Assembly: GCA_020634135.1 (NCBI GenBank)
Contig: JACKCG010000005.1
Coordinates: 186,001 to 250,000, forward strand
Length of the DNA stretch: 64,000 bases
DNA from: Anaerolineaceae bacterium
GTDB taxonomy: Bacteria > Chloroflexota > Anaerolineae > Aggregatilineales > Phototrophicaceae
Direction of reading: 5' to 3'
Shown here: one piece after another, positions 41,932 to 50,995 of the stretch
How the letters are laid out: each line of letters opens with the position of its first letter
Numbering within the stretch: the stretch's first letter is position 1
Position numbers and translations under genes: made by a program
Notes under the pieces: generated by a model
Database searches by the model: none
Told to the model about the DNA's origin: nothing
The model's input: only the letters and a program-made list of their open reading frames with translations

Positions 41932-43074
41932 ATGACCACAAATCAACGCGGACTGGTTGTATTAGTCGGGTTGCTTGTTTTTGCGGCGGTGGTGTGTGTT
42001 GCCACGCCGTTTATCTGGCTGCCGGGCAGCGGTCTGGCCGCTGGCATCCCCGTCATCCAGGTACCCGGTGAAATCCTGATCCATCACTGGAAACCGCTGG
42101 GCATTGACCTGGGGGCAGATTTCAACCTTATCAATACGATGGTCGCCCTGTTTATTGCCGACGTGATTGTCGCATTGATCGCGGTTATAGGCTTTTTTGG
42201 CTCACGGCGCTGGACAAAAGAAGTGCCAGGACGTTTCCAGGGCATGTTGGAACTCATCGTCGGCGGGCTGTTCGGCTTTGTGAAGAACACCGCCGGTTCC
42301 AAGAATGCGCGGGCGATTTTCCCCCTGGTAGCGACCATTTTCTTCTTCCTGCTGATCGGCAACTGGATGAGTGTCATCCCCGGCGTGGAGAGCATCGGGT
42401 TGTTCCACTGCGCCCACCCCAACACCAATGGCTATCAGGCCGTCCAGATTGGCGACAACTGGTATCGTCTGGATAATACCAAAGCCCTGTTTGGTGGCGA
42501 TCCGGTTTCACTGGCATACGAAGAAGAATGTGTTGCCGCCACCGGTCTGGGCGAAGGCGAACACGCCGCTGCCGCGACCGAAGGTGAACATGCTGCCGAG
42601 GGCGAAGGCGACCCGCTCCAGACATACCGTTTCCACATTACGCCCTTTGTGCGTCCGGCTGCCACCGACCTCAATCTGACCATTGGCCTGGCGCTGATCT
42701 CCTTCTTCTTTATCCAGTACTATGGCTTTAAAGAACAAGGACTGAATTACCTGCAAAAGTTTATCCCGGTTCATTCGCTGGGCAACCTGAGCAAGAAACC
42801 ATTGGGTGCCATTGACTTGATCGTGGGACCATTAGAGTTTGTATCGGAACTCTCGAAGATCGTCAGTCTCAGCTTCCGTCTTTTTGGCAATATCTTCGCC
42901 GGCGGTATCTTGATCGCGGTGATGCTATTCCTGGTCGGGACAGGTCTGCCGGTCATTTTCTATGCGTTGGAGCTGATCGTGGGTCTGGCGCAGGCGCTGG
43001 TGTTCGCGGTACTGACTCTTGTATTCATCGCCCAGGCCATGGAAGGCCATCACGGCGACGAAGAATCACACTAA
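41932..43074 (+). CDS. atpB: ATP synthase subunit a with large extracytoplasmic loop
   Basis: 380 residues; E. coli subunit a is 271. The proton-channel Arg lies in VSLSFRLFGNIFAGG (about residue 316), followed by LELIVGLAQALVFAVLTLVF. Early segments VPGRFQGMLELIVGGLFGFV and FFLLIGNWMSVIPG are standard. A stretch of roughly 88 residues (about 156-243) between membrane helices is far longer than usual and carries Cys residues and repeated Glu-Gly-Glu-His-Ala tracts. RBS GGGAGG. Cotranscribed with atpE and atpF. Confidence 0.95.
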   Translation: MTTNQRGLVVLVGLLVFAAVVCVATPFIWLPGSGLAAGIPVIQVPGEILIHHWKPLGIDLGADFNLINTMVALFIADVIVALIAVIGFFGSRRWTKEVPGRFQGMLELIVGGLFGFVKNTAGSKNARAIFPLVATIFFFLLIGNWMSVIPGVESIGLFHCAHPNTNGYQAVQIGDNWYRLDNTKALFGGDPVSLAYEEECVAATGLGEGEHAAAATEGEHAAEGEGDPLQTYRFHITPFVRPAATDLNLTIGLALISFFFIQYYGFKEQGLNYLQKFIPVHSLGNLSKKPLGAIDLIVGPLEFVSELSKIVSLSFRLFGNIFAGGILIAVMLFLVGTGLPVIFYALELIVGLAQALVFAVLTLVFIAQAMEGHHGDEESH

Positions 43075-43118
43075 TCATCTAGCAATCCATACGGAATTCT
43101 ACTGAGGAGATATACAAC

Positions 43119-43358
43119 ATGCTTGAAGGTAATCTGACTGTTCTGGGTAAAGCGATTGGGGCCGGTATGGCGATGATCGGTGCGCTTGGCCCTGGTATTG
43201 GTATCGGTGTTTTGGTGAGCGGTGCGCTCCAGGCGATTGGCCGCAACCCGGATGCGTCCGGCAACATCCAGACCAACATGATTCTGGGTATCGTGTTCGC
43301 GGAAGCGGTTGCTATTTACTGTCTGGTCGTCGCGCTCATCATCCTGTTCGTGCTTTAG
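43119..43358 (+). CDS. atpE: ATP synthase subunit c
   Basis: 79 residues, two helices. The ion-binding Glu is E62 (FAEAVAIYCLV), and the first helix reads GPGIGIGVLVSGALQAIGRNP-like with no Gln at the position used by Na+-type rings and Ala after the Glu rather than Ser. Proton coupling is therefore expected. GAGGAG precedes ATG. Confidence 0.96.
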   Translation: MLEGNLTVLGKAIGAGMAMIGALGPGIGIGVLVSGALQAIGRNPDASGNIQTNMILGIVFAEAVAIYCLVVALIILFVL

Positions 43359-43380
43359 CCGCAGGTTGAGGAGAAGCACT

Positions 43381-44247
43381 ATGCGTAATGGATTTAAACT
43401 AAAGAGAGTCCTGCTCCTGCTCACCCTGCTGGCGCTTATGCTGTCAGCTGTTTCGGTAGCGATGGCGCAGGATGGCGAACATACAGAGACGGCCACAACG
43501 GAAACCGAGGTTGCCGGAGAAGCTGCTGCCGAAAGCAGTGGCGGTATTGCCGCGCTGGGTCTGAACGGCGGCTATTTGATCGCCCAGATCGTCAACTTCC
43601 TGATTATCTTTGGCGCATTGACAGCTATGCTGTGGCGTCCGGCGTTGAATATGCTGGATGCACGCTCGGCCAAAATCGAAAAAGGTCTGGAAGACGCGGC
43701 AGTGGCGGCCAATGCCCGGCGTAATGCAGAAAGCGAAGCGGAACGTATCCTGGCGGCGGCCCGTACCGAAGCCGCCCAGGTGATCGAAGAAGCACGTGGC
43801 CGGGGTGACGATGTTGCCAAGCAGATCGAAGCCGAAGCCCGCGCCGAAGCCGAAAAGATTCGGACGGATGCCCGCCAATCACTGGAAGGCGAACGCAACG
43901 CCCAACTGGCTGGTCTGCGCGGCCAGGTCGCCGCGATTTCCGTCGCGGTAGCGCAGCGTTTGATCGGCGAGACGCTGGACGAAAAACGCCAGCAGGCACT
44001 CGTCAACGATTTCTTCGCTAAAGTCCCGGCAGAAGCCAAGTCGCTCTCCGGCCCGGTGGAAGTCGTGAGCGCTATGCCCCTGGACGACAAAGAACAGGCC
44101 AAAGCCAAGAAGGAAATCGGCTCCGATGACGTGACATTCACGGTTGATCCGAGCATCCTGGGCGGCCTGATTATCCGCGCCGGTGATCGTGTCGTGGATG
44201 GCAGCGTTCGCAGTGGGTTGGGTGAAGTTGCGGGACGTCTAAAATAA
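43381..44247 (+). CDS. atpF: ATP synthase subunit b fused to a delta C-terminal domain
   Basis: 288 residues from ATG 43381 (GAGGAG upstream). The N-terminus looks like a signal peptide ending VAMA (about residue 30), then a Glu/Thr-rich linker, then the b-subunit helix LIAQIVNFLIIFGALTAMLW and a long Ala/Glu/Arg coiled coil. From about residue 222 the sequence VEVVSAMPLDDKEQ then DPSILGGLIIRAGDRVVDGS and VRSGLGEVAGRL matches the C-terminal domain of the delta subunit. The delta N-terminal helical domain is missing. Last gene of the Fo group; atpA, G, D and C are not here. Confidence 0.9.
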   Translation: MRNGFKLKRVLLLLTLLALMLSAVSVAMAQDGEHTETATTETEVAGEAAAESSGGIAALGLNGGYLIAQIVNFLIIFGALTAMLWRPALNMLDARSAKIEKGLEDAAVAANARRNAESEAERILAAARTEAAQVIEEARGRGDDVAKQIEAEARAEAEKIRTDARQSLEGERNAQLAGLRGQVAAISVAVAQRLIGETLDEKRQQALVNDFFAKVPAEAKSLSGPVEVVSAMPLDDKEQAKAKKEIGSDDVTFTVDPSILGGLIIRAGDRVVDGSVRSGLGEVAGRLK

Positions 44248-44277
44248 GTTCACCCCACACCTTTTGAAAAAGCAGCG

Positions 44278-44305
44278 CGTGCCGGATATTGACCGGCACG
44301 TTTTG
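44278..44305 (+). terminator. Rho-independent terminator after atpF
   Basis: Perfect 8-bp stem CGTGCCGG/CCGGCACG with a 7-nt loop, followed by TTTTGC. It ends the energy block. Confidence 0.85.
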
Positions 44306-44388
44306 CTTTAAAAGAGTCGCCAGGCCAGGAATTTTCTTCATACCTCTGCTACAATGCCCTCATCATCACATGCGCTCTGAGGGAAACA

Positions 44389-45969
44389 ATGACCATGCCC
44401 AAAACCCTGGCCGAACTCATATCCCAACAGCCCGGTATCCTGACCGTTGCCGGAGATACGAACACGCCCATCACCGCGCCGGTTGTCGAATCCGATGCCG
44501 ATGTACGCCCCGGCGGCGTATTCGTCGCCCGGCGCGGCGGCTCAGTAGACGGCCACGATTTTATATCTCGTGCCATCGAACGCGGCGCGGCGGCCATCGT
44601 CGGAGAACGGGAACTAGACGGACTGCCCGTGCCGTATGTGCGCGTCGCAAACGCGATGGAAATCACCGGTTACCTGTCAGCGGCCTACCACGATTACCCC
44701 TCCCGCCAGTTGGTTGTTATCGGCGTGACCGGCACCGACGGCAAAACCACCACCAGCACCCTGATTCACAGCATCCTGCAAGCGGCTACCGGCGGGACTG
44801 CCGGGCTGATTAGCACTGTAAACGCCGTCCTGGGCGCTTCCGTAGCCGATACCGGTCTGCACGTCACCACGCCGGGCGCACCGCAGGTGCAGGGCTTCCT
44901 GGCGCAGATGGTCGCCAATGGACTTACCCACTGCGTCCTGGAAATGACCAGTCACGGGCTGGCACAGGGGCGGCTCAACGGGGTAGACATTGACATAGCC
45001 GTACTGACCAATATCACCCACGAACACCTGGACTATCACGGCTCATTCGAGTCCTACCGGGCGGCGAAGGGACGCATGTTCCAGATGTTTGATCGCAACA
45101 AGCCGCATTACAATATGGGCGGTTTTATCAACGCTGATGATCCGAACGCAGCCTACTTTGAGGCGCTTTGCGCGGCTCAGGGTGTGGGTATCTGGCGTTA
45201 TGGTCTGGATCAGCATGACATCAGTGACCGGCGTGATTTTTACATCAAACATCTCCAATATCATGCCCAATCCACTGAATTTGATGTGTACCGCGATAAG
45301 GACGCCGGGCTTTTCCATTGGGCACATATTCAATCTCCGCTTGTCGGTGAATTCAATGTGCGTAACATTCTGGCCGCCAGTTCAGTGGCCTATGTCCTGC
45401 GTGGTATGACTTCTGAACCTGTCGAGCAAGGCGTCATGCAGGTTCAGGGCATTCCCGGACGGATGGAGCGGATAGACGAGGGACAGGATTTCACGGCGAT
45501 TGTGGACTTCGCCCATACGCCGAACGCGCTCGAAAACGCGCTCAGAGCCGGGCGAACGATGCTGCAACCTGGAAAACGCCTGATCGCCGTGTTTGGCAGC
45601 GCCGGGCTGCGCGACAGGGAGAAACGCCGTATGATGGCCGAGGTTTCGGCGCGGCTGGCCGACATCACGGTACTGACGGCGGAAGACCCGCGCACCGAGT
45701 CATTGAACGGCATTCTGGAGATTATGGCGGGGGCCTGCGTTTCCCAGGGTGGCATAGAAGGCGAAACCTTCTTTCGTGTAGCGGATCGTGGCGAGGCGCT
45801 CTACCGTGCCTGCCAGCTAGCCCAGCCGGGCGACATCGTGATGGCGTGCGGCAAAGGCCACGAGCAGAGTATGTGCTTCGGCACAACAGAATATCCCTGG
45901 GATGACCGTGAGGCGCTGCGGGCAGCCCTGCGCGGGGCGCCCCTGCGCACACTGCCAACAGCGGAATGA
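44389..45969 (+). CDS. murE: MurE-type UDP-N-acetylmuramyl-tripeptide synthetase
   Basis: 526 residues. It adds the third amino acid of the peptidoglycan stem peptide. Domain 1 has VVESDADVRPGGVFVARRG; the ATP loop is GVTGTDGKTTTS (about 112); then LEMTSHGLAQGR, LTNITHEHLDYHGSF, the Lys to be carbamylated in AAKGRMF, FAHTPNALENAL, and GKGHEQSM. The amino-acid selecting motif, DNPR in diaminopimelate enzymes, reads EDPR here (432-435), so the substrate may differ, for example ornithine or lysine. It is a single gene after the atp terminator; FemAB genes lie upstream at 28.9-31.1 kb. Confidence 0.88.
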   Translation: MTMPKTLAELISQQPGILTVAGDTNTPITAPVVESDADVRPGGVFVARRGGSVDGHDFISRAIERGAAAIVGERELDGLPVPYVRVANAMEITGYLSAAYHDYPSRQLVVIGVTGTDGKTTTSTLIHSILQAATGGTAGLISTVNAVLGASVADTGLHVTTPGAPQVQGFLAQMVANGLTHCVLEMTSHGLAQGRLNGVDIDIAVLTNITHEHLDYHGSFESYRAAKGRMFQMFDRNKPHYNMGGFINADDPNAAYFEALCAAQGVGIWRYGLDQHDISDRRDFYIKHLQYHAQSTEFDVYRDKDAGLFHWAHIQSPLVGEFNVRNILAASSVAYVLRGMTSEPVEQGVMQVQGIPGRMERIDEGQDFTAIVDFAHTPNALENALRAGRTMLQPGKRLIAVFGSAGLRDREKRRMMAEVSARLADITVLTAEDPRTESLNGILEIMAGACVSQGGIEGETFFRVADRGEALYRACQLAQPGDIVMACGKGHEQSMCFGTTEYPWDDREALRAALRGAPLRTLPTAE

Positions 45970-46055
45970 CAGGGGCAGATGTCGGGTCTTAGCTGTCAAT
46001 CATCAAAACTCAACAGGCTTTCTGTTCGGTACTTCTGACTTTCAACTGCCTGTAC

Positions 46056-47543
46056 CTATCCCTGCTTCTGCGCCTTGCCCAGCACCACTTTGCCCGATTG
46101 CCCGTTCACCAGCGCGGTACGGATGTCGCCATCTTCCTCAACCAGCGTCCCCACCCACACTGGCAGCAGCAGCAGGCGAAACGACATACTCTGAATGTTG
46201 CTGAACACGCTGATGGTCACATCAGAATCGTCGCTCATCTCGCGCCGCGTGTGGCGTCCGCGCATCACCACCGAGGCGATACTGCGGGCTTCCAGCGCCG
46301 CCTTGTCGAAATCCATCGTATACAGCCCCGCCGGGTACTTCGCCAGCAGCGCCGGTTCATAGGCCGCCAACCCGCCCAACTCATAGTCGCCAAGCTGCGC
46401 GGTCAGGTGCTTTGGTGGCGACTCCACCGCGCACACCTCTATATCGTACAGCGCGTCATTAAACCGGGTCTGCTGGTAAGCCGCTGCTACCCGCTCATAG
46501 TTACGGTAACGGTCATACTCCGGCGAGTTATCAATCCGCGTGCGCGTCCCCTGGATAATCGCATCAAATACCCAGAATGGCAGGTAAAAGCCTTCCAGGT
46601 ATGCCCGCACAACCTTGTTCTTGCTGAACAGCCCTTTCAGACGCTCACCAAACCCCTTTAGCTCCTGCTTGATCGCCGCCCCCGCCCCGTCACGATTGAC
46701 CGAAAATGGCAGAATGCCCGCCGGTTGCTCGAACGAACCCAGCGCATCCTGTACAATCACATGGTTCGACCCGCAAAACGGGCAGCGCGCCGAGAGTTTG
46801 TCCCCGGCAATCGTCCGCTCCGCCGCGCAGTTGTTGCAGTGCAGCAGACGCTCCCCAATCACCCATTTCACCGCCTGTGCCTTGCGTTCCAGCAGCGCCG
46901 CCACCAGCAGATCGCCGCCACCCACATTCCCGCGTGGCTGTGCGGCGGAATACCCGCAAAACTGGCAGTCTACCGTTCCCGCTTCCTCATTTACAGTCAG
47001 ATCGCCGCCGCAGGTCGGGCAGCGCAGCGTCGTTGTTGTCATCGCCACCGGCCCTTCCGCCTGAAGCATCTGCGGGTCGTTAAAGTGGTACGTGCGTGCC
47101 GCTTCTTCCGGTGTCAGGCGTCCTTGCAGCACCATCAACATCCGCATCGCTTCCATGTGGCCGGGATGATGCGCCAGAATCGTGTCCAGGTGATCGCGCT
47201 TCACGGCCTCGTCAGCAGTCGTTTTGGCGATCCATAAATGCGGATCAACGAAATCGTCCTGTAATTCCAATGCCCGTTCAAAGGCTTGCAGCGCCTGTTC
47301 TTCATCGCCCTCGAACAGGTAATGGTGGCCGGTATAAAACAGGTCTTGTGCTCGCCTGTTCACCTCGCCCACATGCGTGATACTCACTGAAGGGCGCGGC
47401 CCTTGCGCCTGGACTTCCGCCGATTTCTCGTCCAGGCCGGTGTCCCGTTCATAACCGCAGTGTTCACAAAAAACCCGCATATCAGGCGAGAACTGCACGG
47501 TCATCCGTCCGTCACACTGGGGACACGTCAAATTGACACCCAT
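46056..47543 (-). CDS. Zinc-ribbon and TPR protein of unknown function
   Basis: 495 residues. Zinc ribbons appear at the N-terminus (CPQCDG and CEHCGY), near residue 175 (CPTCGGDL, CQFCGY) and near 245 (CNNCAAER, CPFCGS). TPR-like helices lie between (EGDEEQALQAFERALELQDD). The C-terminal half includes YLPFWVFDAIIQG and LLLLPVWVGTLVEEDG with NGQSGKVV, the pattern of a bacterial family often mislabelled as helicase or primosomal-like zinc-ribbon protein. No helicase motifs are seen. Function unknown. Confidence 0.75.
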   Translation of the reverse strand: MGVNLTCPQCDGRMTVQFSPDMRVFCEHCGYERDTGLDEKSAEVQAQGPRPSVSITHVGEVNRRAQDLFYTGHHYLFEGDEEQALQAFERALELQDDFVDPHLWIAKTTADEAVKRDHLDTILAHHPGHMEAMRMLMVLQGRLTPEEAARTYHFNDPQMLQAEGPVAMTTTTLRCPTCGGDLTVNEEAGTVDCQFCGYSAAQPRGNVGGGDLLVAALLERKAQAVKWVIGERLLHCNNCAAERTIAGDKLSARCPFCGSNHVIVQDALGSFEQPAGILPFSVNRDGAGAAIKQELKGFGERLKGLFSKNKVVRAYLEGFYLPFWVFDAIIQGTRTRIDNSPEYDRYRNYERVAAAYQQTRFNDALYDIEVCAVESPPKHLTAQLGDYELGGLAAYEPALLAKYPAGLYTMDFDKAALEARSIASVVMRGRHTRREMSDDSDVTISVFSNIQSMSFRLLLLPVWVGTLVEEDGDIRTALVNGQSGKVVLGKAQKQG

Positions 47544-47802
47544 ATCAATCCTTAGCTGCCATCCTCAACCGTTAATCTGCTTTCAGTATAGAGGATTTTA
47601 CTCTGAACGCCGCGAAAGAATCGTAAAATCCCAACACTGATGAGTATGCAAACCGGTTTCGAACTGGATTCTGCCCAAACTGTACTTGCAGGAGGCACGG
47701 CCACAGGGTTTAATTACGTTATGTATCTGTAAATTATTAAATGTAGAACACAAACAGCGCCCCGGCCCGGTCACTCACCGTTATAAGTCGAGGAGGGCAA
47801 GG

Positions 47803-48123
47803 ATGATCGAACTCGACATAAATATTACCAAGGTGAAGCGCAATCAGGCGCTTGCCATACTCAGGCGGGCAAATCTCATACCAGATCGCTTCACCGCGCA
47901 TCGCAACCGCACCTTCACCGCCCGGTACCTGCGTGACCGAGCGCCTGTATTCCAGTCCGCAGATGAATTCGAGACTCTTCTGGAAAAAGCCGACTGCCGG
48001 ATCGCCATTCTCAAGCGCCCCAGCCCTAAACTTGACCGGGGACGCTATATCACGCTGCAATTCACATTTGCGATCTTCAATGCTGCTGTCCCGGCAGGCC
48101 TGCACTTGGCAAGGGCCAGCTAG
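47803..48123 (+). CDS. Hypothetical protein
   Basis: 106 residues from ATG 47803, preceded by a strong binding site (GGAGGGCAAGG). Starts MIELDINITKVKRNQALAIL, basic overall, with FETLLEKADCRIAILKRPSP. Not recognised. An overlapping minus-strand frame (47737-48180) has no binding site and looks less natural. Confidence 0.5.
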   Translation: MIELDINITKVKRNQALAILRRANLIPDRFTAHRNRTFTARYLRDRAPVFQSADEFETLLEKADCRIAILKRPSPKLDRGRYITLQFTFAIFNAAVPAGLHLARAS

Positions 48124-48387
48124 GCGACACATCGTTACTGAATGGCCGCCGGGTAGTCGCCAATCACAGTCCTTGACCATAACAGAATTGGTATATTAAC
48201 CTGACAATCTTATGCATACTCTGCGCTAAAATAAGAAAAGTCTTTCAGGCAATCGGGCGCTGAGCCGCCATAATTCATACAAAAATTCTCATGTTCGTAA
48301 ATTATCTCACTTTTCCCTTCAATTGCGCGTATACTAGAACATTATCCTAGAAATCGATGGGCATGTGGCAGCACGAAGGAGAGCATA

Positions 48388-49104
48388 GTGCCGGTATTAT
48401 TGTTAGCCCAGGGAGACAGCAAAGCGAAAGACATGCTGCGCAACGCGATTGAAGCGCGTTACGGTTTGCAGCCGCCCGCACTGGAAAGTCTGCGTATTGA
48501 TTTTAAGGGCCGAGTCCGCACTAAAGTCGGTCCCATTGCCACCTGGGTGCCGGTGGACGCGACGGCACATTTCCTGTTCCCCAACGCGATGCGCTGGGAT
48601 TTCACAGTCCGGCCTGTCGGTGTCACCATACAGAAGGGAATTGAGGCCTTTGATGGCACGGTATATCGCAGAACTCGAGGCGGCAGCGAACCCACCGTGA
48701 TTTCTGATGCGGAAGCGGTGCAATCTATCCAGCGTCGCCTATGGGCGATTGCCGCCCTGCTGCTCACGCCGCTGGGTGAAATGTTTGTTACCCTGGCGCT
48801 CAAAGATGAGGCCTGTTTTGAAGCCTTGAATACCGAAATTCAGGCGGCGGTCAGTCTGTGCCTGCTGGATAACAACACACTGCATTCTGTCACCGTTCCC
48901 TGTTTGAACCCGGATTCCGGCAATATCCAGAATTTCATCATTCAGCTTTCCGAAGAACAGACGCCGGTTGATGAGTTTATGCTGCCGCGCAAAATCAGCA
49001 CCTTCTGGGATGATGCCCCTTACTTTGAGGTTGACCCGGTAGCCGTGCAGAGCAACCCTGAAATTCCGCCATCGGTGTTTACGCTCAACGAGAACAACAC
49101 CTGA
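48388..49104 (+). CDS. Hypothetical protein
   Basis: 238 residues from GTG 48388 with AAGGAGAG just upstream. Starts MPVLLLAQGDSKAKDMLRNA, followed by a beta-rich middle (TAHFLFPNAMRWDFTVRPVG, FDGTVYRRTRGGSEP). The N-terminal hydrophobic patch is too short for a membrane helix. No catalytic motif. It may be a soluble conserved protein limited to relatives of this organism, unproved. Confidence 0.65.
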   Translation: MPVLLLAQGDSKAKDMLRNAIEARYGLQPPALESLRIDFKGRVRTKVGPIATWVPVDATAHFLFPNAMRWDFTVRPVGVTIQKGIEAFDGTVYRRTRGGSEPTVISDAEAVQSIQRRLWAIAALLLTPLGEMFVTLALKDEACFEALNTEIQAAVSLCLLDNNTLHSVTVPCLNPDSGNIQNFIIQLSEEQTPVDEFMLPRKISTFWDDAPYFEVDPVAVQSNPEIPPSVFTLNENNT

Positions 49105-49299
49105 TAATCTGTTCCCATTGAGCACCGGAGAAACACGCCGCAGCGTTGCCATAAACCCACTGCGAACGATCAACCGAGACGTTCTTTTCTGGGTCGCCCT
49201 TAGTCCGGGTGTTTGTACTATCGTCAGTCCTGAGTCCTGCTGGATGGTGGCATTCTCGACCACTATCCTGAATCATTGAAATAGATTGGTGGCACGGAA

Positions 49300-50094
49300 A
49301 TGGCGCTCACTCGAGAGACTATACTGAATGCGGTTGATAATGCGCTGCAACCGCTTGCTTACGTTCATGCGCTGTGGCAGGGTGGCGCAGCGGCCTTCAA
49401 CCGGGCGGATGAATGGTCGGATATTGACCTGATGATTATCGCCGACGATGACCACATAGCCGATACAGTGACGGCATTGGAAACGGCGCTGCGAAGCCTA
49501 TCGCCTATAGACATCCGTAATGAATTACCCGCCCCAACCTGGCACGGTCACTGGCAGGCCTTCTACCGTCTGCGGGATACCAGTCCATTTCTATTCATAG
49601 ACTGCGTGGTGCTGAAACGCAGCAGCCCCAACCGCTTTTTAGAAATTGAGCTGCATGGTCATGCGATGGTGCATTTCGATAAAGGCGATTTCACCCAGCC
49701 GCCGCCGCTTTCAGTGGAGAACCATCTCGAACTGCTCAAGAAGCGTTTTGAAGCCATCAAAACGAAGTTCGACCTGTTCCACTATGTTATGACGCAGAAG
49801 GAACTCAATCGTGGCAACGGGATGGACGCGCTGGCTTACTACCATGCGTTCACGCTGCGCCCGCTGGTGGAAGTTCTGCGGATTCAGCATGACCCCGCCC
49901 GACACGACTTCTATATCCGTTATGCAAATTACGACCTGCCACCGGAAGTCGTGGCACGGCTCGAGCCACTGTTTTTCGTCGCGGATGCCGCTGATCTTGC
50001 GGCTAAGCTCCCCCAGGCCGGGGCATTCTTCGCGGAAGCCTGCGCCCAGGTGGATTTTGACGCCGTGCGAAGAAAACTGGCAGGAGACCGATAA
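49300..50094 (+). CDS. Nucleotidyltransferase-fold protein
   Basis: 264 residues. The GG-x-D-x-D motif of the polymerase-beta superfamily appears as LWQGGAAAFNRADEWSDIDL and a third carboxylate may be in LFIDCVVLKR. The C-terminal half is helical, rich in aromatic residues (DALAYYHAFTLRPLVEVLRI). It resembles aminoglycoside-type or DUF4111-like nucleotidyltransferases; substrate unknown. GGTGG lies upstream. Confidence 0.75.
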   Translation: MALTRETILNAVDNALQPLAYVHALWQGGAAAFNRADEWSDIDLMIIADDDHIADTVTALETALRSLSPIDIRNELPAPTWHGHWQAFYRLRDTSPFLFIDCVVLKRSSPNRFLEIELHGHAMVHFDKGDFTQPPPLSVENHLELLKKRFEAIKTKFDLFHYVMTQKELNRGNGMDALAYYHAFTLRPLVEVLRIQHDPARHDFYIRYANYDLPPEVVARLEPLFFVADAADLAAKLPQAGAFFAEACAQVDFDAVRRKLAGDR

Positions 50095-50111
50095 ACTGGC
50101 GAGAATGGGCG

Positions 50112-50142
50112 GCACTTGCGGTACAATGGGGGCGGCAAGTGC
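50112..50142. repeat. Inverted repeat downstream of the nucleotidyltransferase gene
   Basis: Perfect arms GCACTTGC/GCAAGTGC with a 15-nt spacer. No T-run follows. Could be a terminator stem or operator. Confidence 0.4.
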
Positions 50143-50246
50143 GGGATGCACATGGTTACTCGATCCGGGAGATCAACCACTTGCCTGAAAACGCAGGCCG
50201 CCAGTTGGCGCTGGCTGAAGGAGTAATCCAGGAAACAAGGCGATGT

Positions 50247-50252
50247 TATACT
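50247..50252 (+). promoter_or_regulatory. Possible extended -10 promoter for the membrane protein gene and proA
   Basis: TATACT preceded by TGT (extended -10), about 100 bp before the ATG at 50354. No clear -35 box at the right distance. Confidence 0.4.
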
Positions 50253-50353
50253 AGAAATCTGCGCTTCAATCCGCCGTTGAATGCCGCCGATACGAGGGAT
50301 GGCGGCGCGGTATTGCCCGGTTTCACGATCACAGTGGACGAGGTTTTCTCTGA

Positions 50354-50992
50354 ATGATGTGGCTAGAGACCCGCACACCAGATGCTAAAATCAAACAGCG
50401 ATTCACGCGCCGTTTTCTATTCGGCGTCAATATGGTCTTTTCAACACTGCTGGCTGCATTACTGCTGCTGCTGGGTCTGGCTCACCAGAACAACTGGGTG
50501 TTATTAAAGGGTGAAATGGTTTTTGCCGGGTTCTTTAATCCGTATCTCTTAATCGGTAGTGCCGCGCTGCTGGCTGTGGTGGAGATTCATGCCCTGTGGT
50601 TGCTGTGGCGTGAACAGCGTCTGCGCTCAAGGCGGTTCGCTTTCGCTGTACATGGTGTCCTGTCAATCTTCAGCGGGATGCTGCTGTTGTTTTTGACAAC
50701 GAGTTCATGGATGGTCGAAGGCCTCAAGCAGGGATATGGTTATGACATCATGCCCCAGCTCCCCCCACCTCCCAGCCCGGTGATCTGGATTTTCCCCTTG
50801 GCCGTAATACTGGTATTTCTGCCACATGGTCTATGGTGGCTGTATCAGGAACTGCTGGAACGGGCGCTTAACCGGGCCGCTGCGGAATATGAGAAACCCA
50901 AACGGCATCTGGCTGAACTCGCAGATTATAATAGCGATGACTTCTTATACGCTGAAGACCTGACTGACGGACTCAAAGCACAAAGGAATTAG
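50354..50992 (+). CDS. Four-helix membrane protein of unknown function
   Basis: 212 residues. Predicted helices at about 25-45 (NMVFSTLLAALLLLLGLA), 58-80 (NPYLLIGSAALLAVVEIHAL), 95-118 (FAVHGVLSIFSGMLLLFLTT) and 140-165 (VIWIFPLAVILVFLPHGLWW). A proline run (QLPPPPSP) precedes the last helix. The polar C-terminus is acidic. It sits 3 bp before proA, so the two are probably cotranscribed, although no functional link is known. The ribosome binding site is weak. Confidence 0.7.
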   Translation: MMWLETRTPDAKIKQRFTRRFLFGVNMVFSTLLAALLLLLGLAHQNNWVLLKGEMVFAGFFNPYLLIGSAALLAVVEIHALWLLWREQRLRSRRFAFAVHGVLSIFSGMLLLFLTTSSWMVEGLKQGYGYDIMPQLPPPPSPVIWIFPLAVILVFLPHGLWWLYQELLERALNRAAAEYEKPKRHLAELADYNSDDFLYAEDLTDGLKAQRN

Positions 50993-50995
50993 ACC

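Noticed and set aside
43119..43358. Sodium-type c ring
   Set aside because: The Gln in helix 1 and Ser after the Glu needed for sodium binding are both absent, so proton coupling is the simpler reading.
47737..48180. 147-codon minus-strand frame
   Set aside because: It overlaps the plus-strand gene at 47803 that has a strong Shine-Dalgarno. I preferred that one, with limited confidence.
50139..50357. 72-codon frame ending in the start of the membrane protein gene
   Set aside because: The ATGA-type junction looks tempting, but the GTG start has no binding site, lies inside an inverted repeat, and the sequence is unrecognised.
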